Origin: Leptofilum sp050292445
GTDB taxonomy: Bacteria > Chloroflexota > Anaerolineae > Promineifilales > Promineifilaceae
Length of the DNA: 38,422 nt
NCBI GenBank assembly: GCA_050292445.1
Contig: JBNKLQ010000017.1
Coordinates: forward strand, 1-38,422
Reading direction: 5' to 3'
The notes beneath the pieces were generated by a model. The model was not told the origin of the DNA. It searched no databases and worked only from the letters and a program-made list of their open reading frames with translations. The translations under genes and the position numbers were made by a program. Positions within the stretch are counted from its first letter, which is position 1. Every line of letters starts with the position of its first letter. Of this stretch, positions 16,273 to 25,911 are shown piece after piece.

Positions 16273-18543
16273 GTGGCAGGAAACCGTGCCCGATTCGAAG
16301 AAGCATTAAATCGCGGTCATTCGCATAGCTGGGACCAAAAATGGCAGGAAGCGATCCAGGAGTTTCAGGACGCTATCACTGAGATTTCCAATGAACCCGC
16401 TCCCTATGCCGGTTTAGGCATGGCTTATTTGGAACTCAACCAGCTTAAAGAAGCCCTCGAAAATTATAAACTGGCGGCGCGCTTTTCACGCGGTGATGTG
16501 ATTTACCTGCGCCAGGTCGCCGATGTTCAGGAACGATTGAACATGTACGGCGAAGCAGGCAAAACGTACATGGCCATCGGCGAAATCGAGCTCAATCGGC
16601 GGCGACTTACCGAAGCGATGGATAACTGGAACCGGGCCGTGCGTTTGGAACCCGATTTACTACGCGCCCATCAACGACTGGCCTCCATTTACGAACGACA
16701 AGGCTCGGTACACAATGCGATTCGGGAATATTTGGCCATGGCTCGCATTCTCAATTCGCAAGGTGTGGCGGATAAAGCCTTGCAGGCTTGTCAGTTAGCG
16801 CTAAAGCTGGACCCACGCAATGCCGAGGTGCTAACCGCCATTGAGCAGCTGCGCAGTGGTGAAAAATTGGCGGGCGAATCGGATTCGCCCACTTATCAAT
16901 CTTCGGACAGCATTAGTGAAGTGGCCCAGCACATGGCGGCGGCTTTGCAAGAAAAATCGGGCAACGGTGCGGCCAAAGCCGCTGATACCGCCAGCCCGGT
17001 GCAAGATGCCCGTCGGTTGGCATCAGAAAAGCTGGCAGAAGATCTTTTTGATGACGAAAATGTTGAGTTAAATGCCCAAACGCTGCAACTGAGCACACTG
17101 ATCAGCAAGGCACTTGATTTTCAGACGCGGGGCATGACCAATGAAGCCATCAGCGCTTATGAAGAGGCGATGGGGCTGGGGCTGGACAATACGGCCGCAC
17201 ACTTCAACCTCGGTCTGCTCTACCAGGACAAGCTCCGTTTTGAGGATGCCATCCGTGAGTTTGAGCTGTCGGTGAAGGACCACGACTTCCGGCTAGCCAG
17301 CTATTTTTCTTTAGGCGAATGTCATCGGGCACGGGGACGTATTGAAAAAGCATTAGAGCACTTCATTAACGTACTCAAGATTGTCGATCTGGCCACCGTG
17401 CAGCACAGCCAAGCAGACCGACTGATTGAGCTATATGAAAATCTAGCCGACAGCCTCATGGCCCAAGGTGAGCGAGACCAGGCATCGGCATTTGCCAACG
17501 CGCTGGTGGAATTCCTGAGCCATAAGGGATGGGAAGATAAGGCCAAAGAAGCGCGCGGCCGCCTGGACACGATCTCTGATTCTGGCATGATGATTTTGGG
17601 TGATATGCTAACAGCTGGGTCAGAACAGGTATTAGAATCACTTTATTTGAGCCAGGAATATGCCAGACGCGGCATGTATGATACGGCCGTTGAAGAAACC
17701 TACCGCGCCATTCAACTATCCAACGACTATTTGCCCGCCCACATGCAGTTAGGGGAACTGCTAGGGAAACAAGGCCGCCGCGAAACGGCCGCGCAAAAGT
17801 TCATGACAATTGCCGACACTTACCGTAATCGGGGGGATGTGAATGGCTCCATTGTTTCTTATGAAAAAGCGGTAGAAATGACCCCGCTGGATCTTTCGGC
17901 ACGGGGCCGTTTGATTGATATGCTGAAGCAGCATGGGCAAATCGACCGGGCTTTGGACCATTATTTGGCAGTTGGCGATGCTTATTACCAGTTGGCCCAG
18001 GTTGACAAAGCGCGCGACACATACCAGGAAGCCTTAAAGTTAGCGCCGCGTGGCTCGGCTGAACACAGTTGGAAATCCCGCTTTTTGCGGCTGGCTGCAG
18101 AGATTGATATTCAGCGGTTTGATTGGCGACGGGCCCTCACCGCTTATAAGGAACTGCGTCAACTGGATCCAAATGATGAGCGAACGGCCATCACGCTGGT
18201 TGATTTATATTATAAAGTTGGACAACCAGTTAATGCTGTGGGTGAACTAGACAACTATCTAAAGCAGTTGGTGCGCGGCGGACGTGGCGCCAAGGTTGTG
18301 GGAATTTTGGAAGATATGGTGCGGCAACGGCCGTCTGACAAAAATCTAGTTGATCGCCTATCGCGCCTGTACCTACAGCAAAAACGCCAAACCGATGCCA
18401 TTGAGATTCTGGATAAGCTGGGCGAAGCTCAGCTTGAAGCGAATGAAACACAAGCCGCCTATGCAACAATTGAAAAAATTCTGGCGTTGAATCCCCCCAA
18501 CGCAGCCAGCTACCGGCAATTGTTAGCCCAATTACGGCCTTAA
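16273..18543 (+). CDS. Tetratricopeptide-repeat protein
   Basis: A 756-residue helical repeat protein with no signal peptide or TM helix. TPR units are visible near residues 25-100 (EPAPYAGLGMAYLELNQLKEALENYKLAARF), 100-185, 285-380, 460-570 and 580-740. An Ala/Ser-rich linker around 205-245 splits the array in two. No enzyme motif is present, so it is likely a cytoplasmic scaffold. The GTG start at 16273 follows GGAGG at 7 bases. It sits 21 bases after argF and 15 before cdaA, so it is probably co-transcribed with the c-di-AMP genes; a physical link to that pathway is only a guess. Confidence 0.9.
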   Translation: MAGNRARFEEALNRGHSHSWDQKWQEAIQEFQDAITEISNEPAPYAGLGMAYLELNQLKEALENYKLAARFSRGDVIYLRQVADVQERLNMYGEAGKTYMAIGEIELNRRRLTEAMDNWNRAVRLEPDLLRAHQRLASIYERQGSVHNAIREYLAMARILNSQGVADKALQACQLALKLDPRNAEVLTAIEQLRSGEKLAGESDSPTYQSSDSISEVAQHMAAALQEKSGNGAAKAADTASPVQDARRLASEKLAEDLFDDENVELNAQTLQLSTLISKALDFQTRGMTNEAISAYEEAMGLGLDNTAAHFNLGLLYQDKLRFEDAIREFELSVKDHDFRLASYFSLGECHRARGRIEKALEHFINVLKIVDLATVQHSQADRLIELYENLADSLMAQGERDQASAFANALVEFLSHKGWEDKAKEARGRLDTISDSGMMILGDMLTAGSEQVLESLYLSQEYARRGMYDTAVEETYRAIQLSNDYLPAHMQLGELLGKQGRRETAAQKFMTIADTYRNRGDVNGSIVSYEKAVEMTPLDLSARGRLIDMLKQHGQIDRALDHYLAVGDAYYQLAQVDKARDTYQEALKLAPRGSAEHSWKSRFLRLAAEIDIQRFDWRRALTAYKELRQLDPNDERTAITLVDLYYKVGQPVNAVGELDNYLKQLVRGGRGAKVVGILEDMVRQRPSDKNLVDRLSRLYLQQKRQTDAIEILDKLGEAQLEANETQAAYATIEKILALNPPNAASYRQLLAQLRP

Positions 18544-18558
18544 CTGTAACACCACTCT

Positions 18559-19374
18559 ATGAACGTTTTTTCCTGGGAGAGTTTTGCCAATGCACTGACC
18601 CGCTCCACAAACTTGTGGCTCAGTGCAATTGATATTTTGTTGGTAACGGCCGTTATCTTCAGCACCTTTTTGCTGATTCGCGGCACGCGTGCCGTACAGG
18701 TGTTACGGGGTTTTGTAGGACTGGCCCTCATTGTTTTGTTGCTCTCTTCCATTCCTGGCCTGACGGCTTTTCGCCAATTGGTAAGCTGGATTTTACCCAC
18801 GTTGCTGCTCTCCATCCCCATTATTTTTCAGCCGGAACTACGACGCGCGTTGGAGCAGCTGGGGCGAACGGGCAGCTATTTCCGTTTTTTTCGCAAAACC
18901 GAGATCAGTCCGGTGGTCATTGCCGTCAAAGATGCCAGCATTCGCCTGTCGCAGCGACGCCACGGAGCACTCATAGTTTTTGAACGTGACACTGGCTTAC
19001 AGGAATATATCGACACTGGCATATTGCTTAACTCCGAGGTGTCGCCCGATCTGCTGCTAACCATCTTCAACAAAAATACAGAGCTGCATGATGGTGCCGT
19101 GATTATGCGAAACGACAGGCTGGCCGCCGCCGCCTGTGTTATGCCCCTTTCCACCAGCAGCTTAACGGACCGGCAAATGGGTTTACGCCATCGCGCCGCC
19201 CTGGGTATTAGCGAGGTCAGTGATGCCGTGGCTGTGGTCGTTTCGGAAGAAACAGGCCAGGTATCCATTGCTCATAACGGCCGTGTTATTCGCCGCCAAG
19301 ACCCTTCCCGACTGGATGATATTTTGCACGCCTTTTTGTACAACCGGCAAAATAACAAGAGGTCAGATACATGA
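18559..19374 (+). CDS. cdaA: Diadenylate cyclase CdaA
   Basis: It makes the second messenger c-di-AMP from two ATP, controlling potassium and osmolyte balance and cell-wall homeostasis. Three N-terminal TM helices (about 20-40, 48-66, 75-92) anchor it. The DisA_N catalytic domain follows, with the DGA motif at 178-180 (ELHDGAVIM) and RHR at 210-212 (GLRHRAALG), both complete. The length of 271 residues is normal. The start is ATG 18559; no strong Shine-Dalgarno is seen, so translation may rely on coupling with the TPR gene ending 15 bases before. The stop overlaps the start of cdaR (ATGA), the classical cdaA-cdaR arrangement. Confidence 0.95.
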   Translation: MNVFSWESFANALTRSTNLWLSAIDILLVTAVIFSTFLLIRGTRAVQVLRGFVGLALIVLLLSSIPGLTAFRQLVSWILPTLLLSIPIIFQPELRRALEQLGRTGSYFRFFRKTEISPVVIAVKDASIRLSQRRHGALIVFERDTGLQEYIDTGILLNSEVSPDLLLTIFNKNTELHDGAVIMRNDRLAAAACVMPLSTSSLTDRQMGLRHRAALGISEVSDAVAVVVSEETGQVSIAHNGRVIRRQDPSRLDDILHAFLYNRQNNKRSDT

Positions 19375-20753
19375 TGCGCCTGACCCGCTCCCTCATTGCC
19401 AATCTGGCGACACTACTGCTTTCTTTGTTGCTGGCTGTCGTTATCTGGGTTCAGGCTATGCAAGTTGAGGACCCCACCATCAAGCGTGCATTGCAAATAC
19501 CGGCCACTTTTATTGGCTTGCCAGAAGATGTGACTCGCGTTAGTCCAGCAAGCAACAATCCACCTGTGCTCATTTCTTACGAGGGGCCAACCTCCATTGT
19601 GTCTGAATTATCCCTGGAAGATTTTACAGCGATCGTTGATCTGAGTGATGTTCCCCTGGGCGATGATGTCAACGTTCCCGTAGCCATTCAGACGGAAAAC
19701 ACCCAGATCACATTAGAAGCCCCTGTCCCAGAAACCATTGTTGTACACCTGGATAAATTGGTTACACGAGACATTGACGTTGAACTTGAAATTCGCGGAG
19801 ATGTCGCCCGTGGTCATACAATGGACACGGCACTAATTGATCCACCAGTAATCACTGTGACAGGTACAGAAAGCGAAGTAGAACGTCTTGATTTTGCCCA
19901 GGTCACGGTTTTCTTGAATGATGACACGCAAACCCGCATCGAAACGCCACAGCCACTTTTTTATGACCGGCAAGGTCGGGTGGCCAGCGTGAGTGGCCTC
20001 CAGCTAAGTGCAGACCAGGTAGAGGTAACAATTCCCATTAACGAATCAGCCGATTTTGCCAACAAGGTCATTACGGCCGATGTGATTGGTCAGGTTGCAC
20101 CTGGCTACCGGGTTTTGGGCGTTACCGTGGAGCCTTCCAGCGTGCTGGTAACGGGCCGTCCCACACAGTTGGCGTTACCGTTCCGGGTACAAACCGAACC
20201 AATTGACATAACGGGCTTAACGGAGACGTTTCAAGATCAGGTCTCTTTGGTATTGCCGGAGGGTATTTCCTTAGACAGCGTGACAGAAATCACCGTTACC
20301 GTGCAAATTGAACCATTTTCCAGTACAAAGATATATAATCTACCGATTGAGCTTTTAGGCATTAGTGAAGAGTTGGAAGCCACTATCGAACCTGATACAC
20401 TGCGGGTGGTGCTTTTTGGCCCATCTCCCGTATTGGACACATTAACAGAACAGGAAATACGGGTTTCTCTGGATCTGTTTGGACTGGAGCCGGGCGAATA
20501 CACGCTGGAGCCAGATGTGGATGTCCCGGATCGTGGCCTGGAGCTACGTTCCATTCAACCTTCGGTTATTGAAGTAATTATTTCTGAACCGCTTACGACT
20601 ACCAAGGAACTAACGGACACGGAAGCAGCGAAACCAGGTACATTTTACGTGCCGGTTATAGAGGATGGTGCGGAAACGGCCGTTCCCACTCAAACAAACC
20701 ACGCCCAGCTAACTTTACACTTTGCCAGGCAGCCAAATCAGAAACCAATCTAA
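19371..20753 (+). CDS. cdaR: CdaR (YbbR-domain) regulator of diadenylate cyclase
   Basis: One N-terminal TM helix (about 8-30) is followed by about 400 extracytoplasmic residues arranged as repeated YbbR domains; the recurring blocks near 40-125, 130-220, 225-310 and 320-405 look like four copies. The tail (about 410-460) is low in structure. In Firmicutes CdaR binds CdaA across the membrane and tunes its activity, and the 4-base overlap with cdaA supports the same job here. The start ATG 19371 gives MMRLTRSL; ATG at 19374 is an alternative one residue in. Confidence 0.9.
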   Translation: MMRLTRSLIANLATLLLSLLLAVVIWVQAMQVEDPTIKRALQIPATFIGLPEDVTRVSPASNNPPVLISYEGPTSIVSELSLEDFTAIVDLSDVPLGDDVNVPVAIQTENTQITLEAPVPETIVVHLDKLVTRDIDVELEIRGDVARGHTMDTALIDPPVITVTGTESEVERLDFAQVTVFLNDDTQTRIETPQPLFYDRQGRVASVSGLQLSADQVEVTIPINESADFANKVITADVIGQVAPGYRVLGVTVEPSSVLVTGRPTQLALPFRVQTEPIDITGLTETFQDQVSLVLPEGISLDSVTEITVTVQIEPFSSTKIYNLPIELLGISEELEATIEPDTLRVVLFGPSPVLDTLTEQEIRVSLDLFGLEPGEYTLEPDVDVPDRGLELRSIQPSVIEVIISEPLTTTKELTDTEAAKPGTFYVPVIEDGAETAVPTQTNHAQLTLHFARQPNQKPI

Positions 20754-20768
20754 TATTACAAAAATCTT

Positions 20769-22136
20769 ATGACAGCAAAACCTTTAGTCGCGTTGGTCGG
20801 CAGACCAAACGTGGGCAAATCAACTTTATTTAATCGCATCGTGGGCCGCCGGGTGGCGGTCGTCTCAGAAACGGCAGGCACCACGCGTGACCGGCTTTAC
20901 GCCGACAGCGAGTGGAGTGGCACTGCCTTTTCTTTGGTGGACACAGGTGGCCTCGAAACCACAACCGGGTGGCATACGGAACCGCTTTCTGAGGATTCGG
21001 AGCAATTCCTGCCTTACATCCGCCAGCAAGCGGCTATCGCTATTCAGGATGCCGATGTGGTGGTGCTGGTGGTGGATGGGCAGGTGGGCATCACGGCCGC
21101 CGATCAGGAAGTAGCAGACATTTTACGCCAATCACAAAGGCCGGTGCTGGTAGCCGCCAACAAGCTAGAATCAACCAAGCTGACGGACAATGTGTACGAG
21201 TTTTACGAGCTGGCGCTGGGTGAGGTTTTTCCGATTTCAGCGCTGCATGGGTATGGCACGGGGGATTTGTTGGATGCGATTGTAACGGCCGTTCCCCCCA
21301 CACCGCCCGACGATGACGAAGAAGACACCTCCATCAAGATTGCCATGCTGGGCCGCCCCAACGTGGGTAAATCCACCCTGGTGAATAAGCTCATTGGTGA
21401 AAAGCGTGTCATTGTCAGCCCCATTGCTGGAACCACACGCGACGCTATCGACACCAAAATTAAGTGGCACGGCCAGGATTTTACCCTGATCGATACCGCA
21501 GGCATTCGCCGACGAGGCAAAATTGACCCCGGTATTGAAAAATACAGCGTGTTGCGCGCCATGAAAGCGATCAAGCGGGCCGATGTGCTGCTGCTGCTGC
21601 TCGACGCCGAATCAGGCATCATTGCTCAGGATGCCCACGTGGCAGGCATGATCACCGAGGAGACGGCGGGAGCGATTGTGCTGGTAAACAAGTGGGACGC
21701 CATCGAAAAAGATAGCTACACGATGAAGGAATACGAGGACAAAGTCCGGCAAGAACTTAATTTTCTGCCCTACGTCCCGGTGCTATTCATCTCCGCCATG
21801 ACAGGGCAGCGCGTCAGCCGCATTTTGCCCCATGTGGTCGATGTCAACGAGGCACGTCACCAGCGCATTCCTACCAGTGCCCTGAATAAATTCATGCGCG
21901 ATGCCATTACCCTACATCCACCGCCGGGCAAAGGGGGCAAGCGAGCCAAGTTTTTCTATGTGACGCAGGCCAGCGTGGCTCCGCCCACGTTTGTCTTTTT
22001 TGTGAACAATCCGGACTGGCTCAATTTTGGCTACAAGCGCTTCTTGGAAAATCGGCTGCGGGAGCAGTGGCCATTTACGGGCGTGCCCATTCGGCTCTTT
22101 TTCCGTGCCCGCAGCGAGGATCGCTTCGGCAAGTAA
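20769..22136 (+). CDS. der: Ribosome-assembly GTPase Der (EngA)
   Basis: A tandem double GTPase needed for 50S subunit maturation. The first G domain has GRPNVGKST at 11-19 and DTGG; the second has a second GRPNVGKST near residue 195 and DTAG followed by NKWD. A KH-like C domain (about 350-455) follows. The length of 455 residues is normal. The insert between the G domains is acidic (PPDDDEEDTS). The start is ATG 20769, 15 bases after cdaR; no obvious Shine-Dalgarno. It is the last gene of the argF to der run and is closed by the inverted repeat at 22146-22202. Confidence 0.96.
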   Translation: MTAKPLVALVGRPNVGKSTLFNRIVGRRVAVVSETAGTTRDRLYADSEWSGTAFSLVDTGGLETTTGWHTEPLSEDSEQFLPYIRQQAAIAIQDADVVVLVVDGQVGITAADQEVADILRQSQRPVLVAANKLESTKLTDNVYEFYELALGEVFPISALHGYGTGDLLDAIVTAVPPTPPDDDEEDTSIKIAMLGRPNVGKSTLVNKLIGEKRVIVSPIAGTTRDAIDTKIKWHGQDFTLIDTAGIRRRGKIDPGIEKYSVLRAMKAIKRADVLLLLLDAESGIIAQDAHVAGMITEETAGAIVLVNKWDAIEKDSYTMKEYEDKVRQELNFLPYVPVLFISAMTGQRVSRILPHVVDVNEARHQRIPTSALNKFMRDAITLHPPPGKGGKRAKFFYVTQASVAPPTFVFFVNNPDWLNFGYKRFLENRLREQWPFTGVPIRLFFRARSEDRFGK

Positions 22137-22145
22137 GCAAACAAG

Positions 22146-22202
22146 AGATTGGACCATTTTTATTGAGGGTGTACCGAATTCAAGAGCAAAATGGTCCAAT
22201 CT
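22146..22202. repeat. 15-bp perfect inverted repeat between convergent genes
   Basis: AGATTGGACCATTTT (22146-22160) pairs with 22188-22202. It lies 9 bases after the der stop and 11 before the stop of the convergent lipoprotein gene. T-runs on both outer sides allow it to serve as a bidirectional terminator. Confidence 0.8.
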
Positions 22203-22213
22203 TTCGTCACTTT

Positions 22214-23794
22214 TTAGCGAAGGAGCCGTAAATTTGGCTCACCCTCCCAGCTAACATCCAGCAACAGCTTATCGCGATAAACTCTTTCGGGACGTTCGCT
22301 GCCATCTACGGGCACCATGTAGACGTCAAAATCACCAATGCGGTTATCAATAACTGTGTAGTAAATGGAACGGCCGTCTTCCGTAAAGAACACGCTTCGG
22401 TAACCAAATCCTGCATCATCATCTAGCTCCACTTCAGACGCATCTTCGGCCCAGGGAATACTATAAAGGGCCACATCGTCTCCATCATCCTCACGTCCCC
22501 AAAAAACGAACTGCTCCTCTGAAGCATTCAGAATGGTCAAAGACGACCAATCCTCCACCAAAAAGTAGCCATCTTCTTCCGTCAGACTGGTGACATACAC
22601 CGCATCGTAGCTATCATCCCACAGCTGCACCAACAGCTGTTCGGCCGCATGGTTCATGTAGGAAAATAAAATATCGTAATCATCTGTAGCCAATAGCTCA
22701 ATAACTTCACTACCGTCTTTGCTCACGCTATACAGTGCATTTTCATCCCCGTTTTCCGTCTTCAACAGAAAATAATCTTCTGTAGGAAATCCTTGCAACG
22801 TGATAACCTCGTCTTCCAATAGTTCTGTTACGGCCCCATCCGCCACGCTAACCACATAAGCCGCCATCTCATCGCCAGATTCAGTCAGGAAAACGGTATA
22901 ATCACCATCCTCAGATTGGCCAGCCCATGAAATGTCATCGGCTTCAAGCAGCGCCTCGCCCGTGGCGTTGATAAACAGGCCCCATTCGTCATCATCTTCG
23001 TCCAGCTTACCTGTCACATAGAGGGTCTCCCCATCACCCAAAAAACCAAACAGATCAATCATGGCAAATTCTTCACCAAAAGATTCTGCATCTTCTGCGC
23101 CTGGCTCAATCAGAAAAATTTGCGCCTCGTTATTATCTACCTCTAAATAAGCAAACTGGGTGAGTTCCTGGTTGTAACGTATCCAGCTGCCGACATCCTC
23201 TACTTCATCCAAAACAACAGTCTCGCCCTCGCCATCCAGCGAAATGACAGTGACCGTTGTGCCATCGTCTGGGTCAACGTCTAGCTGCACCACCCCGTTT
23301 TCGTTGGCAAAACACAAGCTGCCACGGGCCAGGCGGTCCGCTTTTGCGCCATCTTGTGAAACGTAGCAGCGATAGTTGTCAAAACTTTTGGTTTCAGTGA
23401 GATAAACGTTAAATGGATCGGTTTCAAAGCTGGCGAACAGCCTGGCGTCTGCATCTACCTCTAGCAATTCAGAGGGTGACTCATCCCCAATTTCCATCTG
23501 CTCAATGCGGATGTCGTTGCCATCCACGTACCAAAGCAAAATTCGGTTTGTGTCTGGCACAAAAACTGCCAGTTCACCCTCAAAAACAAAGGTTCTTTCT
23601 ACATCTTCTGCCAATGATTGCCATTCTGATTCGTCTGCACCAATGTCTGCCAAAAAGATTTCGGCCTCACCATCTCTGTTGTATTCAACCAACAGCATTT
23701 GGTCACCGCCAGAACAGGCAGCCAACAAGGCAACGGCCGTTAACAGAAGTAACAAAATCAGCCCGATTAACGCAGTTCGTTTCTTAAGCATCAT
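22214..23794 (-). CDS. Acidic lipoprotein, WD40/TolB-propeller-like
   Basis: The start is ATG 23794, 8 bases after AAGGAG; an upstream frame to 23869 is rejected. Signal peptide residues 1-26 end in the lipobox LLAAC, with Cys27 lipidated. The remaining 500 residues are strongly acidic and consist of repeated short strands with patterns like GDGETLYVTG, DGDYTVFL, DDVALYSIPWAED and DGRSIYYTVID, typical of a beta-propeller of the TolB/DPP-IV N-terminal kind. The last blade contains FDVYMVPVDGSERPERV. No catalytic motif is visible. It probably faces outside and binds a ligand or protein. Unknown function; family assignment is by pattern only. Confidence 0.72.
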   Translation of the reverse strand: MMLKKRTALIGLILLLLLTAVALLAACSGGDQMLLVEYNRDGEAEIFLADIGADESEWQSLAEDVERTFVFEGELAVFVPDTNRILLWYVDGNDIRIEQMEIGDESPSELLEVDADARLFASFETDPFNVYLTETKSFDNYRCYVSQDGAKADRLARGSLCFANENGVVQLDVDPDDGTTVTVISLDGEGETVVLDEVEDVGSWIRYNQELTQFAYLEVDNNEAQIFLIEPGAEDAESFGEEFAMIDLFGFLGDGETLYVTGKLDEDDDEWGLFINATGEALLEADDISWAGQSEDGDYTVFLTESGDEMAAYVVSVADGAVTELLEDEVITLQGFPTEDYFLLKTENGDENALYSVSKDGSEVIELLATDDYDILFSYMNHAAEQLLVQLWDDSYDAVYVTSLTEEDGYFLVEDWSSLTILNASEEQFVFWGREDDGDDVALYSIPWAEDASEVELDDDAGFGYRSVFFTEDGRSIYYTVIDNRIGDFDVYMVPVDGSERPERVYRDKLLLDVSWEGEPNLRLLR

Positions 23795-23984
23795 GAATTT
23801 GACTCCTTGTGGATCATCTATTGTGGAAGCAATTTTGCAATGGGCACCCTTTTTTAGAAATGGAAACAAGGTACAGTTTAATTATTGCGTGGAGTTAATG
23901 CAACCAAACTCAACTGAACTGACAAAACCGATTCAGGGTAGTTATGGTATCATCTACCCACTTTTGAGAAGGATGAATAATTAG

Positions 23985-25070
23985 ATGAATGCAACAACTT
24001 ACTATGTACAAACAATGCCGGGTGTGGAAGAGATTGCCTGGCTAGAGATTCGGGACAAACTGCCGGGAGCCAAGTTTGGCGAGACAGTGTTCGCCAAAGA
24101 CCAAAATGGGCTGCTCATTTTTAATTACGCGGGCAATGCAGAAGATTTATTTCAGCTGCGCACGGTGGAAGATGTCTTTGTGTTGGCGGTTTCTATTGAG
24201 AAGGTGCCACGCACGCGGCAGGTGCTGCCGCAAATTACGGAGATGGTAAGCCATACGGCCGTCTTCCAACACGCCATCGACATCGCCATGCCACATCGCA
24301 AACAGCCAGGACGGCCGTCTTACCGCGCGATTAGCCGTTTGTATGGCAGCCACGAGATTTACCGCAAAGAGTTGGGGGAAGCGGTGGAGCGCGGCATGAA
24401 AAACCGCTATCCACGCTGGCGGCTAATCGATGACCACGCCATGCTGGAAATATGGATCAATTTGCTTGGCTCCCGCCTGGTGGCTGGCATTCGTCTGACA
24501 GACCGCACCACGCGCCACCGTTTTAACAAGCCAGTGGAACTAAAAGCCGCGTTACGGCCGTCTGTAGCCGCCGCCATGATCCATCTGACCAACCCCGCAG
24601 ATGACGACATTTTCCTGGACCCAATGTGTGGCAGCGGCACACTGCTGATGGAACGACGCTATGCCGGGGCGTATAGCCAGATGCTGGCCGGGGACATTGT
24701 GCGTGACCATGTTTGGGCCACGCGTCAAAATGTAGAGGCACTGCGCAAGGAGCCGCCAAGCAACTTTGGCACCCTGCATACCAATGCCACGCAACTGCCA
24801 TTGGCCACGGGCAGCATCAGCAAGGTGGCCACCAATCTGCCCTTTGGCAAACAAATCGGCTCACCCAAAGCGCTCAAGAAGCTGTATCCAGCATTTTTTC
24901 GGGAATTGGAGCGGGTGATGGGGGCAAACGGCCGTGCCGTCATCCTCAGCAGTGAGTATGATTTGGTGAAAGATTCAGTTCGCACCTGCCCCAACCTGGG
25001 AATTTTAACTGGCTACTCCATCGCTGTGCTGGGACAATGGGGCCGCATTTACATCATCCGCCGGACCTAA
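23985..25070 (+). CDS. THUMP-domain RNA methyltransferase (RlmL/Trm14-like)
   Basis: Residues about 1-165 contain a ferredoxin-like/THUMP RNA-binding region. The Rossmann methyltransferase follows, with SAM motif I DPMCGSGTLLMER at about 212 and motif IV NLPFG at 284-288. NLPFG, not NPPYG, fits N2-guanine methyltransferases of the Trm14/TrmN type acting on tRNA, or RlmL on 23S rRNA; the substrate cannot be set from sequence. The length is 361 residues. The start ATG 23985 gives MNATTYYVQTMPGVEE, the normal N terminus of the family; GAAGGA lies about 14 bases upstream, rather far. The gene is divergent from the propeller lipoprotein. Confidence 0.88.
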   Translation: MNATTYYVQTMPGVEEIAWLEIRDKLPGAKFGETVFAKDQNGLLIFNYAGNAEDLFQLRTVEDVFVLAVSIEKVPRTRQVLPQITEMVSHTAVFQHAIDIAMPHRKQPGRPSYRAISRLYGSHEIYRKELGEAVERGMKNRYPRWRLIDDHAMLEIWINLLGSRLVAGIRLTDRTTRHRFNKPVELKAALRPSVAAAMIHLTNPADDDIFLDPMCGSGTLLMERRYAGAYSQMLAGDIVRDHVWATRQNVEALRKEPPSNFGTLHTNATQLPLATGSISKVATNLPFGKQIGSPKALKKLYPAFFRELERVMGANGRAVILSSEYDLVKDSVRTCPNLGILTGYSIAVLGQWGRIYIIRRT

Positions 25071-25083
25071 AAAGTAACGACCA

Positions 25084-25148
25084 AGGTGCCAGGCACTGGT
25101 CAGTTAAACTTCGACTTCCAAAGTCAATGCGACCAGTGCCTGGCACCT
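25084..25148. repeat. 18-bp perfect inverted repeat between convergent genes
   Basis: AGGTGCCAGGCACTGGTC (25084-25101) is the exact reverse complement of 25131-25148, with a 29-base loop. Each arm contains a smaller palindrome, GTGCCAGGCAC. It lies between the THUMP gene and the convergent LppX-like gene and can fold as a terminator stem, although no T-run follows. Confidence 0.85.
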
Positions 25149-25154
25149 CAGCAA

Positions 25155-25910
25155 TCACTCGATCTCTGGCGGCTGAATGTCAATCAACTCATCGTAATGG
25201 GAAATATCGACCTGCCAGAGGCTTTCGCCTTCTTCACTGGCTGGCTCTGGCTCGCGCACCACAATGCGCACCAGTTCAAAGGTCTCTGGCCGAATCCATA
25301 GCTGAATTTTCACTTCCGCTGGGCCTATGAGATAGCCGCTCATTTGGTAGATGTTTTCGCCAGTGGCAACGGCCGTTACGCTGTAAAGCAATTCATCCGG
25401 CCCGTCACTCTCGGCTAAATTCTCCGACTCAGCCAGGGCCACTTGCGACAAATCGGCTAGCAGCACCGCCTGGATGCCAATGTCGTCGTCGAACAGAACA
25501 GCCGGATTGAAGCCCCAGTTGGGCGGCAGCACTTCCCAGTCGCCCGTAACCACATTGGTTTGCCACTGAATTTCGGCCACACTAATCACGTCTACATCAG
25601 TGATGATGCCGGGACCGATGACCCGCACCGTGGCCAGGGCACGGTCTGGGGCTACAAACGCCCCCCGCGCCCGTCGGAAAGAGAGCGTTTCGCCCGGATC
25701 AAGGAAAGCAGGCGCACCATCCCGCTCGATGGTGAACTGGAAGCCGTCGCTGTTTTTTACCCGTTCGGCCGTAAGCTGCACCAGTTCGTCGGCGCTGATT
25801 TCGGGCAGGGATGGTTGGCAAGCGGTTACGAGCAATAACAAGCCAAAAAGCAACACCATCCAGAAAAGTTTTTTTCGATTGAACCACATCATTTTGAAGT
25901 TCGTTTCCAT
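25155..25910 (-). CDS. LppX/LprG-like lipoprotein
   Basis: The signal peptide ends with the lipobox LVTAC, Cys31 if translation starts at ATG 25910, one base after the stop of the DUF4259 gene (TAAAATG), which suggests translational coupling. ATG 25892 is an alternative. The mature part (about 220 residues) has the LppX_LprAFG pattern: LTAERVKNSDGFQFTIE, then strands GIITDVDVISV, YSVTAVATGENIYQMSG, IQLWIRPETFELVRI. In actinobacteria this fold is a hydrophobic-pocket lipid carrier at the cell envelope. A similar role is an inference here. The length is 251 residues. Confidence 0.8.
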   Translation of the reverse strand: METNFKMMWFNRKKLFWMVLLFGLLLLVTACQPSLPEISADELVQLTAERVKNSDGFQFTIERDGAPAFLDPGETLSFRRARGAFVAPDRALATVRVIGPGIITDVDVISVAEIQWQTNVVTGDWEVLPPNWGFNPAVLFDDDIGIQAVLLADLSQVALAESENLAESDGPDELLYSVTAVATGENIYQMSGYLIGPAEVKIQLWIRPETFELVRIVVREPEPASEEGESLWQVDISHYDELIDIQPPEIE

Positions 25911-25911
25911 T

